This document shows positions 30,134 to 40,703 of a stretch of 64,000 nt of DNA, piece after piece. Origin of the DNA: Endozoicomonas sp. G2_2 (GTDB lineage: Bacteria > Pseudomonadota > Gammaproteobacteria > Nevskiales > Salinisphaeraceae); NCBI RefSeq assembly GCF_017744135.1, contig NZ_JAGHQU010000012.1, positions 27,858 through 91,857 on the forward strand, written 5' to 3'. The notes below the pieces were generated by a model. That model did no database searches. It was given only the letters and a program-made list of their open reading frames with translations, and was not told the DNA's origin. Position 1 is the first letter of the stretch; the number at the start of each line of letters is the position of its first letter. Both the position numbers and the translations under genes were made by a program.

Positions 30134-30403
30134 CTAGAGCGACATCAGCACGGCGCCGCTGTCGGTGAGATCGCCGTAGATGGCATCGAGCTGGGCCTGG
30201 CTCTGGGCCGTGATGTTCGCGGTGATGGCGAGATATTTGCCGCCGCTGCTGTTGCGCACGGACAGGTCGGAGCGCTCCAGCTCGGGCGCGTGCGCCTTGA
30301 CCAGCTGGTAGACCCGCTCTTCGAAGTCGCCTTCGTCCTTCCCGAAAGCCTTGATTGGAAAGCGGCAGGGGAATTCGAGCAGTGTTTCGCGTTCGTCACT
30401 CAT
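30134..30403 (-). CDS. ybeD: YbeD/DUF493 family protein
   Basis: 89 residues: LEFPCRFPIKAFGKDEGDFEERV, then GKYLAITANITAQSQAQLDAIY and YGDLTDSGAVLMSL, the DUF493 family. It has an ACT-like fold in known structures, with unproven function; the gene is regularly found between dacA and lipB. It overlaps dat by 8 bases and abuts lipB. Confidence 0.92.
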   Translation of the reverse strand: MSDERETLLEFPCRFPIKAFGKDEGDFEERVYQLVKAHAPELERSDLSVRNSSGGKYLAITANITAQSQAQLDAIYGDLTDSGAVLMSL

Positions 30404-31241
30404 CGGTCATAGCTTGCAGGGCCCGCCGCATCCGCGTCCAGATCGGGCCGGGCCGGCCGTCTCCGACCGGCGCGTCGTCCAGGCGCGTGACCGGGAAGAT
30501 CTCGCGGATCGAGGAGGTAATCCAGATCTCGCTGGCTTCGCGCAGGGCATCGACAGAGAGTGTTTCCGGCTCGCCGTGGTCGATGCCTTCGCGCGCCGCC
30601 AGGTCCAGCACCACGCCGCGGGTGATGCCGGGCAGGATGGTGTCGCGCAGGGCCGGCGTGACCAGTCGGCCGTCGACCACGGCGAACACGTTCGAGGAGG
30701 TGCCCTCGAGTACCGCGCCGTCGCGCACCATGATCGCCTCGTTCGCGCCTCGGGCGCGTGCGGCATCGGCGGCCAGCACGTTGGCGAGCAGGGACGTCGA
30801 CTTGATCGTGCAGTAGTGCCAGCGGGTGTCGTTCTGGGTCACGGCGGCAATGCCGTTTTCGAGTGCTGTCGGGTCGTGGGGCGGCCGATCCTGGCAGAAG
30901 GCGACCACGGTCGGCGCGAGATTCTCCGGGATGCGATGGTCCCGCCGTTCGGGGACGCCGCGGGTCACCTGCAGGTACACCGCCAAGTCGCCGCCGCCGT
31001 TGGCCTCGACCAGCCTGGCGAGAATCGTGCGCCAGCCGTCGAGGTCGTAGGGCGCCGAAATGCCCAGCATGTCCAGGCTGCGCGCCAGACGTTCGAGATG
31101 CGCGTCGAGGGCGAAACCGCGCCCGTCGTAGTAGGGGATGACCTCGTAGACGCTGTCCGAGAACAGAAAGCCGCGATCGAGCACGGAAACCTTGGCGTCT
31201 TCGAGAGCGAGAAACTCGCCGTTGAGAAAAGCTGTGGTCAT
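30396..31241 (-). CDS. dat: D-amino-acid aminotransferase (D-alanine transaminase type)
   Basis: 281 residues, class IV PLP aminotransferase. MTTAFLNGEFLALEDAKVSVLDRG is the typical N-terminus. RWHYCTIKSTSLLANVLAA contains the PLP lysine (about 147), with GAVLEGTSSNVF and PGITRGVVLDLA downstream. It interconverts D-alanine and D-glutamate with keto acids, supplying cell-wall D-amino acids; a branched-chain or aminodeoxychorismate lyase role is the alternative in this fold. ATG 31241 was chosen by the class IV start; the upstream open frame is spurious. It sits after the dacA-type gene, consistent with peptidoglycan metabolism. Confidence 0.87.
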   Translation of the reverse strand: MTTAFLNGEFLALEDAKVSVLDRGFLFSDSVYEVIPYYDGRGFALDAHLERLARSLDMLGISAPYDLDGWRTILARLVEANGGGDLAVYLQVTRGVPERRDHRIPENLAPTVVAFCQDRPPHDPTALENGIAAVTQNDTRWHYCTIKSTSLLANVLAADAARARGANEAIMVRDGAVLEGTSSNVFAVVDGRLVTPALRDTILPGITRGVVLDLAAREGIDHGEPETLSVDALREASEIWITSSIREIFPVTRLDDAPVGDGRPGPIWTRMRRALQAMTDE

Positions 31242-31315
31242 GGGGCGCTCGCGGGTCGTCGATTGCGTGAACCGGATCGCGCGCCACGGCCGCAGCCGAC
31301 CGTGGCGCCGCGCGA

Positions 31316-32461
31316 TCATTCGAACATCATCATCACTTCGTCGGTGAGCTGGCGGAAGATGCCGCCGCGCTCGATATCCTTGCCGGCATAGAGCGGCACC
31401 TGGGCCAGGACCTCGGTGTCGTACTTCACTTCGAGCGTGCCCAGGCGTTCGCCTTTCTTGATCGGCGCGAGCAGCTGTGAGGGCAGCTCGGCACTGGTGG
31501 TCAGCGCATCGCGCTGGCCCCGCGGAAACGACACGTCGACCGCGCCCTTGGCGACCACCGGCAGCATGGTGTCGTCACCCTTCCAGACGCGAACCTCGGA
31601 GATGTTTTTGCCTTCGTCGAACAGGCGGCCGGTCTCGAAAAAGCGGAACCCGTAGTTCAACAGCGCCTGGGTCTGTGACTTGCGCGCGTTGTTCGAGGCC
31701 GTACCCGTAACCACCGCCACGGTGCGCATGCCGTCGCGCTTGGCCGAGGCAGAAAGGCAGTAGCCCGCGGCTTCGGTATGACCGGTCTTGCCGCCGTCCA
31801 CGCTCTCGTCCGACCAGAGCAGTGAGTTGCGGTTGTACTGCTCGATGCCGTTGTAGGTGAACTTCTTTTCGTTGAAGTATTGCTGATAGAGATCCGGGTA
31901 GTCGCGGATGATGGCGCTGAGCAGGCGCGCGATATCGTGCGCCGACATGTAGTGGTTTTCATGCGGCCAGCCGCTGGCGTCCACGAAGTGGCTGTTTTCC
32001 AGGCCGATTTCGCGCCCGTACTGGTTCATGTAGTCGGCGAAGGTGGCTTCCGTTCCCGCGACGTACTCGGCCAGCGCGACCGTGGCATCGTTGCCCGACG
32101 CCGTGACCATGCCGTGCAACAGATCGTCGACTGAAACCTGCGTGCCGACCTCGATGAACATCTTCGAGCCGCCCATCCGCCAGGCCTTTTCGCTGATGGT
32201 GACCTTGTCGTCGGGCGAGATGTTGCCCTTGGCAAGCTCGTCGAAAACGATATATGTCGTCATCAGCTTGGTGATGCTCGCCGGCTCGACCCGCTTTTCC
32301 GGATTCTTCGCCGCCAGAACCTGGCCGGAATCGAAATCCAGCAGGATATAGCTGCGCGCATCGAGGCTCGGCGGCTCCGGAATCGGTAGCGGCTTCGCGA
32401 ACGCGCTCGCACTAATCACGAGAAGGAATGCGATATAAAGCAGGCGTTTAGCGTGGTTCAT
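31316..32461 (-). CDS. dacA: D-alanyl-D-alanine carboxypeptidase (PBP5/6 family)
   Basis: 381 residues with a signal peptide (MNHAKRLLYIAFLLVISASA). The three penicillin-binding motifs are SITK (about 62; SxxK), SGN (about 122) and KTG (about 225). A C-terminal PBP5-type beta domain and a terminal amphipathic helix (GGIFRQLTDEVMMMFE) anchor it to the inner membrane. It trims the terminal D-alanine from pentapeptides. It is the fifth gene after mrdA in the leftward cell-shape cluster. Confidence 0.93.
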   Translation of the reverse strand: MNHAKRLLYIAFLLVISASAFAKPLPIPEPPSLDARSYILLDFDSGQVLAAKNPEKRVEPASITKLMTTYIVFDELAKGNISPDDKVTISEKAWRMGGSKMFIEVGTQVSVDDLLHGMVTASGNDATVALAEYVAGTEATFADYMNQYGREIGLENSHFVDASGWPHENHYMSAHDIARLLSAIIRDYPDLYQQYFNEKKFTYNGIEQYNRNSLLWSDESVDGGKTGHTEAAGYCLSASAKRDGMRTVAVVTGTASNNARKSQTQALLNYGFRFFETGRLFDEGKNISEVRVWKGDDTMLPVVAKGAVDVSFPRGQRDALTTSAELPSQLLAPIKKGERLGTLEVKYDTEVLAQVPLYAGKDIERGGIFRQLTDEVMMMFE

Positions 32462-32539
32462 CGACTTCGGCTCTTTGGCAGGTCAGATTGATGGCGTTCC
32501 CGGTTTGCGCGGCAGTTTAGCGCTTCGTGGGCATGGGAG

Positions 32540-33541
32540 CTAACGATTCACGTCGCGGGCGGAAAACCCCTGTTCGACGAGAATCTGACGATTGAGCGCG
32601 CGGCTGCGTTCATCCTCGAACGGCCCCAGATGCACGCGGTACAGCGATGCCTCGCCCTGCGGCGGCACCACGGTGACCTTGCCGAACCCGGCATTGCGCA
32701 GACGCGCTTTCAGCCGCTGGGCGTTGCCGCGTTCGCCGAAGGCTCCGCTCTGGATGTAGAGGCCGGTGTCGGCGGTGCCGATACGGTTGGCGACACGTAT
32801 GGGGCGACCGGGGCTGCTGCCGGTCTGTGTGGCCCGGTTCGATTGCGGCGTCGGCGCGGTCGGCGGCTGAGGCCGTGCCTGGCGCTGCGGCGGCCGCGGC
32901 GTCGCGGCGCGCGCCTGCTGGCGGCTCGCGCTTGCCTGATTGCGCTGCTCCGCGCGCAGCGACGCGGGTGTGACCGTTTCGATACGAACGGGCACGCTGC
33001 CATGGGTGACCACGTCCAGCCGCCGTGCCGCGACATAGGACAGATCGATGATGCGGCCGTCGTGGAAGGGCCCGCGATCGTTCACGCGCACGATTGCCTG
33101 CTTGCCGTTGTCCAGATTGGTCACGCGCACATAGCTGGGGATGGGCAGGCGCTTGTGGGCGGCCGTCATCTTGAACATGTTGTACGGCTCGCCGCTGGAC
33201 GTGCGCCGACCGTGGAACTGCTTGCCGTACCAGCTGGCGCGACCGGTCTGGCTGAAGCCCGCGGCGCTGTCGAGCACGTAATAGGTCTTGCCCAGCGCTT
33301 CGTAACTGTCGGGGTTGCCGTAGCGCGAGAACGGCTCGTCGCGCGGGATCGCGTCCGGCACGGCATCGAGATCGATGTTCTCGTCATCCGGCGGGCCGTC
33401 GTTCTGATAGTAGCCGCCGCCCTTGCTGGCCTGCGGCGAGGGCGAGCCGCCGCTGCCGCCGGACGAGCGCGGCTGGCTCGCGCAGCCGGCGACGAGCGCC
33501 GCCGTACAGGCGAGCAGAACTGGCAGCCGCCAGCGGGTCAC
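32540..33541 (-). CDS. rlpA: Septal-ring lytic transglycosylase RlpA (lipoprotein)
   Basis: 333 residues. Lipobox LVAGC (about Cys20), a low-complexity Ser/Gly linker, then a double-psi beta-barrel with ASWYGKQFHGRRTSSGEPYNM and NDRGPFHDGRIIDLSYVAA (catalytic Asp-rich block). A Q/P/R-rich linker and a C-terminal SPOR domain (YIQSGAFGERGNAQRLKARL) follow; SPOR binds denuded glycan at the septum. Overlaps mltB by 4 bases (ATGA). The glutamine- and alanine-rich linker is probably disordered. Confidence 0.93.
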   Translation of the reverse strand: MTRWRLPVLLACTAALVAGCASQPRSSGGSGGSPSPQASKGGGYYQNDGPPDDENIDLDAVPDAIPRDEPFSRYGNPDSYEALGKTYYVLDSAAGFSQTGRASWYGKQFHGRRTSSGEPYNMFKMTAAHKRLPIPSYVRVTNLDNGKQAIVRVNDRGPFHDGRIIDLSYVAARRLDVVTHGSVPVRIETVTPASLRAEQRNQASASRQQARAATPRPPQRQARPQPPTAPTPQSNRATQTGSSPGRPIRVANRIGTADTGLYIQSGAFGERGNAQRLKARLRNAGFGKVTVVPPQGEASLYRVHLGPFEDERSRALNRQILVEQGFSARDVNR

Positions 33542-34557
33542 GGCGCGGACTCGTCGTCGTCAGCCGCGGTCTGCCGGGCCAGCGCGATTTCCTGCCCCAG
33601 CTGGTAGACCGCCATGGCGTAGAGCGGACTGTGGTTGTAGGTGGTGATTACGAAGAAGTTGTTCAGGCCGAGCCAGTACTCGGTGCCGTGCGCGCCTTCG
33701 AACTGGAGCAGACCGACATCGGCGTCGGCCGGCGGCGGGTCGTCGACGCGAATACCGAGCTTGCGCAGGGCATCCCAGCGATAGGCGGGCTTGCGCTTGC
33801 TGCGCTCGATGTCGTCGAGATCGCCGTCGTCGCCGATCCACGCCGGCAGGGCGACACGGGCATTGCGCTGCCAGCCGTGTTCCGCGAGATAGTTGGCGAC
33901 CGAGTGGATGATGTCGGCCGGTTCTTCCCACAGGTCGCGCTTGCCGTTGTCGTTGCCGTCCACGGCATAGGCGCGATAGCTCGAGGGCATGAACTGCGGC
34001 AGGCCCATGGCGCCGGCATAGGAGCCGATTTCGCGATCGCAGGCCAGATCCTCCTCGACGCACAGTTCGATGAAGCCTTCCAGTTCGCGCATGAAATAGG
34101 CCGAGCGCTCCGGGTAGTCGAAGCCGAGCGTGGCGAGCGCGTCGAGCACGCGATCACGGCCGAGAAAGGCGCCGTACTTGGTCTCCACGCCGATGATGGC
34201 GGCGATGATGTGGGCCGGTACGCCGTATTCGTCTTCGGCCTGTTCGAACAGTTCGCGATGCTCGGCGATGTAATCCGCGCCCTTTTGCGCGCGTTCGGGC
34301 TGCAGAAAGATCGGCCGGTAGTCCTTCCATGTCAGCGTGCGCTCGGCCGGCTTGCGCATCGTCGCCACGATCTTGGGCTGGTACTTGGCGTCTTCGAGCA
34401 GGGCGCGTGCCTCCTCGATATCCACGCCGTCGGCGTTCTGCAGCCGCTCCAGCAGGGCCTTGCCCTCCGGGCGCTGGGCGTAGTTGCCGGTCGCTGCGGC
34501 GGCGACCACGGGCGCGCAGGCCAGCGCCAGCGCGAACAGGAGTTTGGATCGTGTCAT
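33538..34557 (-). CDS. mltB: Lytic murein transglycosylase B
   Basis: 339 residues with a signal peptide (MTRSKLLFALALACAPVVAA) rather than an evident lipobox. IGVETKYGAFLGRDRVLDAL carries the catalytic glutamate (about 128), and GSYAGAMGLPQFMPSSYRAYAVDGNGN-like residues form the MltB active-site block. The C-terminus YWLGLNNFFVITTYNHSP is family typical. The start at 34557 overlaps the rodA stop (4 bases). The longer frame to 35064 runs antisense through rodA and was rejected. Confidence 0.93.
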   Translation of the reverse strand: MTRSKLLFALALACAPVVAAAATGNYAQRPEGKALLERLQNADGVDIEEARALLEDAKYQPKIVATMRKPAERTLTWKDYRPIFLQPERAQKGADYIAEHRELFEQAEDEYGVPAHIIAAIIGVETKYGAFLGRDRVLDALATLGFDYPERSAYFMRELEGFIELCVEEDLACDREIGSYAGAMGLPQFMPSSYRAYAVDGNDNGKRDLWEEPADIIHSVANYLAEHGWQRNARVALPAWIGDDGDLDDIERSKRKPAYRWDALRKLGIRVDDPPPADADVGLLQFEGAHGTEYWLGLNNFFVITTYNHSPLYAMAVYQLGQEIALARQTAADDDESAP

Positions 34558-35672
34558 GTGGCGAGCAGTTTCCGGTGGGTATGAATGGACATCAGGATGC
34601 CGAACGAGAGCAGCAGGATCACCATGGACGTGCCGCCATAGCTGATCAGGGGCAGCGGGACGCCGACCACGGGCAGCAGCCCCGCGACCATGCCGATGTT
34701 GACGAACACATAGATGAAGAACGTCAGGCTCAGACTGCCCGCAGCAAGACGCTGGAACGTGTCCTGGCTCTTCATGGCGATATACAGCCCGCGCGCGACG
34801 ATGAAGCAGTACAGCCCGAGCAGGGCCATCACCCCGAACAGCCCGGTTTCCTCGGCAAAGACCGCGAACACGAAATCGGTGTCGGATTCCGGCAGGAAGT
34901 TCAGGTGCGCCTGGCTGCCGTTGAGCCAGCCCTTGCCGAACACGCCGCCGGAGCCGATCGCGATCTTGGACTGCGAGATGTGATAGCCGGCCCCGGTGGG
35001 ATCGCGGGCCGGATTCAGGAACGTGAGCACGCGCTCCTGCTGGTAGTCGTGCATGTTGAACCACAGCGCGGGCGCGGCCGCAGCCGCGGCGATCACCAGC
35101 AGCAGGATGATGCGCCAGCGCAGGCCCGCGAAATACAGCGCGAAGCCGCCGGCCGCCGCGATCAGCAGCGCGGTGCCCAGATCGGGCTGATCCGCCACGA
35201 GCAATACCGGCACCGCGATCAGCAGCGCGCCGATGCCGACATCGCGCAGGTTGGGCGGCAGGCTACGATCGCGAAAATAGGCGGCGACGGCGAGCGGCGC
35301 GGCCAGCTTCATCAGCTCCGACGGCTGGAAGCGCACGATGCCGAGATCAAGCCAGCGGCGCGCGCCCATGGCGGTATCGCCGAGCAGCACCACAAGCACC
35401 AGCAGGAACACGCCGAAGCCGAACACCCAGGGCGCGGCGACCCGGAACCATTCCGGCGGTATCTGGGCGACCAGCAACATGCCGAACAGGCCGATGCCCA
35501 GCCGGATGCTCTGGTTGATCACTACCGCGCTGGATTGCCCCGACGCGCTGTAGAGCACGAACAGGCCAAGCGCGGCGCAGCACAGCAGTGCGACCAGCAG
35601 CTGCAGATCGATACGCCAGTAAACCAGCCACTCGGAGAGCGTTGACGGCGCGTTGGTGGCGTTGGCGTTCAT
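34554..35672 (-). CDS. rodA: Peptidoglycan glycosyltransferase RodA (MrdB)
   Basis: 372 residues with about ten membrane helices, SEDS family. Characteristic segments are ARRWLDLGIVRFQPSELMKL (about 103), ADQPDLGTALLIAA (catalytic Asp region) and VVGVPLPLISYGGTSMVI near the end. It polymerises glycan strands for lateral elongation with its partner PBP2, encoded immediately upstream with a 4-base overlap. Confidence 0.96.
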   Translation of the reverse strand: MNANATNAPSTLSEWLVYWRIDLQLLVALLCCAALGLFVLYSASGQSSAVVINQSIRLGIGLFGMLLVAQIPPEWFRVAAPWVFGFGVFLLVLVVLLGDTAMGARRWLDLGIVRFQPSELMKLAAPLAVAAYFRDRSLPPNLRDVGIGALLIAVPVLLVADQPDLGTALLIAAAGGFALYFAGLRWRIILLLVIAAAAAAPALWFNMHDYQQERVLTFLNPARDPTGAGYHISQSKIAIGSGGVFGKGWLNGSQAHLNFLPESDTDFVFAVFAEETGLFGVMALLGLYCFIVARGLYIAMKSQDTFQRLAAGSLSLTFFIYVFVNIGMVAGLLPVVGVPLPLISYGGTSMVILLLSFGILMSIHTHRKLLAT

Positions 35673-37552
35673 CGGCCGCTGCCCGTAGAGGCCTGGAGTA
35701 CCGGCGGCTGGGCGCGGAAGGCGTCGATCACCTGGCGCGCCACCGGGCCGGCCACGCTGGAGCCGCCGCCGCCATGCTCGACAAGCACGGCGACCGCGAT
35801 TTCGGGGTTCTCGATCGGCGCGAAGGCCACGAACAGCGCGTGGTCGCGGAACTGGTGTTCCACGTCTTCCAGGTCGGGCGCGGCCTCGTTCTGTGCGAGC
35901 TTGGTGACCTGTGCCGAGCCGGATTTGCCGGCGATCGTGTAGTCCAGATTCTGGCCCACGTAGTGATAGGCCGTGCCTCGCGGATTGCCGATAACTTCCT
36001 CCATGCCCTTGATCACCACCTGCCAGTGCGCCGGATCGTTGAGCTGGATCGGTCGCAGCGGCGTCGGCGTGCTCGACGTCACGCTACCGTCGACCGGATT
36101 CTTCCATGCGCGCAGCACATGCGGCTTGTAGCCGTCGCCGCGTCCGGCGATGCGGCTGGTCATCTGGGCCAGCTGCAGCGGCGTGGTGGTCATGAACCCC
36201 TGGCCGATAATGGTGTTGAGGGTTTCGCCCGGATACCACGGCTGGTTGCGGGTGCCGTTCTTCCAGGCCCGGGACGGCATGATGCCGCTGTTTTCACGCG
36301 GCAGGTCGACGCCGGTGCGCGCGCCAAGCCCGAACAGCTCGCCGTAGCGGTGAATGTTGTCGATGCCGAGCTTGAGCCCGAGCTTATAGAAATACACGTC
36401 CGAGGAGCGGAATATCGCCTCCGGCATGTCCACCCAGCCGTGACCGGACCGTTTCCAGTCGCGGTAGCGATGGTTGCTGCCGGGCAGGGTGATGAAACCG
36501 GGGCACCACACCTGCTTGTCGGCCTCGATCTGGTCGGTTTCGAGCCCGGCGAGCGCCATCACGGGCTTGACCGTGGAACCCGGCGGATACTGGCCCTGCA
36601 GCGCGCGATTGAACAGCGGCTTGTGCGGATCGGTGATGAGCCGTTTGTAGTTGATGTGGCTGATGCCGTCGACGAACAGGTCCGGGTCGTAGCTCGGCTT
36701 GGATACCAGCGCCAGCAGGCCGCCGGTGTTCGGGTCCATGGCCACGACGGCGCCGTCCTGGTCGCCGAGCGCGTCGAACGCCGCTTTCTGCAGGCGTGCA
36801 TCGATCGTCAGGTAAAGGCTTTCGCCAGCGGTCGGGCGGTTCATTTCCAGCTCGCGCAGCGCGCGACCGCTGGCATTGGTTTCGACCACGCGCGAGCCCG
36901 GTTCGCCGTGCAGCCGCGATTCGTAGCTGTACTCCACCCCGGACTTGCCGATGTGGTTCGAGCCGCGATAGCGCTTCTCGTCGACGCGGCGCAGATCCTG
37001 CACGGTGATGCCGCCGACATAGCCGACCAGATGCGCGGCCACCGCGCCGAGCGGATAGTGGCGGGTGAGGCCGGCACGGATTTCCACGCCGGGGAAGTCG
37101 CCGCGGTTGACCTCGAAGCGCGCGACTTCGCGTTGACTCAGATTGAGCCGGATCGGTACGCCGCGAAAGCGTGGGGTCTTGGCCACGCGTTCATGAAAGC
37201 GATCCCGGTCGGCGTCGCGTATCTCGATGATGTTGGCGAGTCGATCGAGTGTGGCGGACAGGTCCTCGACCTGCTCGGGCACGATCTCGAGGCGATAGGC
37301 CGGCAGGTTGTCGGCAAGGATGACGCCGTTGCGGTCGTAGATGAGCCCGCGTACCGGCGGCATCACCTGCACGCGCATGCGGTTGTCCTGGGACCGGGTC
37401 TCGTAATAGCCGTGACGCAGCACCTGCAGATAGCTCACACGAAACAGCAGCACGCCGACGAGCACGGCGATGACCGCGCCCGCGACCGCGGTGCGCAGCA
37501 GAAACATGCTGCGCTCGGCCGCATGGTTCTTGATGGCGTTATCGGCGGCCAT
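35669..37552 (-). CDS. mrdA: Penicillin-binding protein 2 (MrdA)
   Basis: 627 residues. One N-terminal membrane helix (about 19-41), a pedestal domain and a transpeptidase domain with PPGSTVKPVMAL (SxxK, about 322), the SSD triad in FRSSDVYFY (about 378) and KSGSAQ (about 535). It cross-links lateral peptidoglycan as RodA's partner. It lies 109 bases downstream of mreD, so mreBCD and mrdAB may be one long transcript. Confidence 0.95.
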   Translation of the reverse strand: MAADNAIKNHAAERSMFLLRTAVAGAVIAVLVGVLLFRVSYLQVLRHGYYETRSQDNRMRVQVMPPVRGLIYDRNGVILADNLPAYRLEIVPEQVEDLSATLDRLANIIEIRDADRDRFHERVAKTPRFRGVPIRLNLSQREVARFEVNRGDFPGVEIRAGLTRHYPLGAVAAHLVGYVGGITVQDLRRVDEKRYRGSNHIGKSGVEYSYESRLHGEPGSRVVETNASGRALRELEMNRPTAGESLYLTIDARLQKAAFDALGDQDGAVVAMDPNTGGLLALVSKPSYDPDLFVDGISHINYKRLITDPHKPLFNRALQGQYPPGSTVKPVMALAGLETDQIEADKQVWCPGFITLPGSNHRYRDWKRSGHGWVDMPEAIFRSSDVYFYKLGLKLGIDNIHRYGELFGLGARTGVDLPRENSGIMPSRAWKNGTRNQPWYPGETLNTIIGQGFMTTTPLQLAQMTSRIAGRGDGYKPHVLRAWKNPVDGSVTSSTPTPLRPIQLNDPAHWQVVIKGMEEVIGNPRGTAYHYVGQNLDYTIAGKSGSAQVTKLAQNEAAPDLEDVEHQFRDHALFVAFAPIENPEIAVAVLVEHGGGGSSVAGPVARQVIDAFRAQPPVLQASTGSGR

Positions 37553-37661
37553 TCGGTGTCAGTTGCTCCCGTCGCTCGGACACGTTCCTTGATCGGCGCG
37601 CGAAGCGCCGGCGGTTTGCGAACCCGCTCAGGCGGTTATGAAGGATAGTTGAGACCCCACG

Positions 37662-38147
37662 CTATCCGACCTCGAATTCGGCGATGCGTTCCAGCAGCGA
37701 GGCCCAGAATGGCCAGATCACCGTCGTGGTCAAGACCGGCAGCCAGCGCCACCACTGATTCACTTCCGCGCCGGCGACGCCGTCGATCCAGAACAGCACG
37801 AATTCGTAGAGTATGAATACCGGCAGCAGCAGCACGCTCTGCTGCCAAACCGGAAAAGTCCACAGCAGGTCGCGAAGCCGGATCACGGCATAGCCGGCCA
37901 CCGCCATCGCAAGCCCGTGCTCGCCGAACGGTGTGCCGTAGATGACGTCTATGAGGATACCGCAACACCAGGCCGCGATCAGCCCGAAGCTCATCGGCTG
38001 CATGAGCACCCAGAACAGCACCGTCGCCGGGTAGATCGCCGGGCGCACCGCCGACAGCGCGTCCGGCAGGGGCAGCAGCGCGAGAAACAGCGCCGCGCCG
38101 AGCGTGGCCACGATCAACAGGCCGCTGACGCGGCGTTCGATGATCAT
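37662..38147 (-). CDS. mreD: Rod shape-determining protein MreD
   Basis: 161 residues, about five membrane helices. MIIERRVSGLLIVATLGAAL and the segment LMQPMSFGLIAAWCCGILIDVIYGTPFGEHGL are typical of MreD. Part of the elongasome scaffold with MreC. The start overlaps the mreC stop by 4 bases. Confidence 0.92.
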   Translation of the reverse strand: MIIERRVSGLLIVATLGAALFLALLPLPDALSAVRPAIYPATVLFWVLMQPMSFGLIAAWCCGILIDVIYGTPFGEHGLAMAVAGYAVIRLRDLLWTFPVWQQSVLLLPVFILYEFVLFWIDGVAGAEVNQWWRWLPVLTTTVIWPFWASLLERIAEFEVG

Positions 38148-39067
38148 GGTGCCGTGGGTTCGGCGCCGGCGTCGTCCGCGGGTGCGGCCTCGGTGATGGC
38201 TTCATCCTCGCGGGCCTGGGCTTCGGTGTTGCTCGTCCAGACCAGCAGCACCTCGCGGCCGCGGTTGAGATGCGCGCTCGGGTTCGCGACCACGTCGAGA
38301 AACTCGTCGCCGGGCTGATGCACCACGCTGGTCACCGTGCCGACGGGATAACCGGCCGGGTAGCGTCCGCCCAGGCCCGACGTCACCAGCAGATCGTCGG
38401 CGCGAATGTCGGCGTTGTTGGCGAGAAACGGCAGGCGCAGCTCGTTGGACTTGCCGCTGCCCTGGGCGATGGTCTGCAGCCCGGTGCGATTGATCTCGAC
38501 CGGAATGCCGTGATTCGCGTCGGTGATCAGAATCGCCCGTGAATCCAGCGGCGTGACATCGGTCACCTGGCCCATGATGCCGTTTGCATCGACCAGGGCC
38601 TGGCCCACGAACACACCGTCGGTGCTGCCCTTGTTGAGCTTGATGTAGTGCCGGTAGGGGTCGGGGCTCACGGATAGAATGCGGGCGATGAGCACGTTCT
38701 GGTCCAGCGAACTGGCGGAGGCGAGCAGGGCACGGATGCGTTCGTTCTCGGCCTGCAGCGACGCCAGACGCTGCAGACGCGCCTGCAGCAGCAGTACCTT
38801 CTGCTCGAGGGCTTCGTTTTCGGTGATCAGCTGGCCGCGATCGAAATACCGGCCCATGTAATGCGCGATTTCGCCCGGCATCTCGGCGATCATCTGGATC
38901 GGCTGTGTCGCCACGGCGAGTGTGCTGCGCACCGGGGTGAGGGACGTGCTGGCGTGATCGACCATCATGAGGATGATCGAGATGATCGCGATCGCGACGA
39001 TTCGGATGCCCGGCGCGATGCGGCGACCCAGAAACGGCGTTTTGTCGTCCTCGGCGAGTCCGCGCAC
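38144..39067 (-). CDS. mreC: Rod shape-determining protein MreC
   Basis: 307 residues. A membrane helix (about 22-40), a coiled coil (about 75-115: LEQKVLLLQARLQRLASLQ) and a beta-barrel pair with SSLDQNVLIARILSVSPDPYRHYIKLNKG follow. Starts at GTG (39067), with no better ATG in frame. The acidic/alanine C-terminal tail beyond about 275 is longer than in E. coli. Bridges MreB filaments to the periplasmic synthases. Confidence 0.93.
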   Translation of the reverse strand: MRGLAEDDKTPFLGRRIAPGIRIVAIAIISIILMMVDHASTSLTPVRSTLAVATQPIQMIAEMPGEIAHYMGRYFDRGQLITENEALEQKVLLLQARLQRLASLQAENERIRALLASASSLDQNVLIARILSVSPDPYRHYIKLNKGSTDGVFVGQALVDANGIMGQVTDVTPLDSRAILITDANHGIPVEINRTGLQTIAQGSGKSNELRLPFLANNADIRADDLLVTSGLGGRYPAGYPVGTVTSVVHQPGDEFLDVVANPSAHLNRGREVLLVWTSNTEAQAREDEAITEAAPADDAGAEPTAP

Positions 39068-39152
39068 CCAACGCCCCCGAAACCGTGGAATTAACTGATG
39101 TTATCGCGCCAGATTAGGCCGGCGTACAGGCCTTGCGCAACTGCGTTGCGTG

Positions 39153-40343
<1,191 letters not shown>

Positions 40344-40415
40344 CTAGTTTTACGCCCGCGCAGCGCTGCCGGCGCTGCGTTTTTCACACGTCAATGCACA
40401 GCAAAGGCAAAGCCC

Positions 40416-40703
40416 GTGAGTCTGACCGCCGATCAGGTACGCAATGTCGCCCGGCTTGCGCGACTGGGTCTGGATGACGACCAGATCGCCGAATATGCCG
40501 GCGAGTTGTCGAATATTCTCGATGTCGTGGCCAGTCTGGAAAAGGCCGACACCACCGATGTCGAGCCCATGGCGCATCCGCTGGATCTCGCCGCGCGGCT
40601 GCGTGCCGATCGCGCCGTGCCGGTGACGGACCGCGACGATTTCCAAGCGATTGCTCCCGCGACCGCAGAGGGCGTCTATCTCGTACCGAAGGTGATCGAA
40701 TGA
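40416..40703 (+). CDS. gatC: Aspartyl/glutamyl-tRNA amidotransferase subunit C
   Basis: 95 residues from GTG 40416 ([19 protein letters not shown]), the exact length of typical Gat[28 protein letters not shown] is the conserved body. An AAAGGC ribosome site precedes the GTG, and the longer frame upstream has no family character. The small subunit stabilises GatA on GatB. The stop overlaps gatA by 4 bases. Confidence 0.95.
   Translation: MSLTADQVRNVARLARLGLDDDQIAEYAGELSNILDVVASLEKADTTDVEPMAHPLDLAARLRADRAVPVTDRDDFQAIAPATAEGVYLVPKVIE

Noticed and set aside
34557..35064. Long N-terminal extension of mltB through rodA
   Set aside because: The extension has no signal peptide and is antisense-frame sequence; the start at 34557 overlaps the rodA stop by four bases and gives a proper signal peptide.
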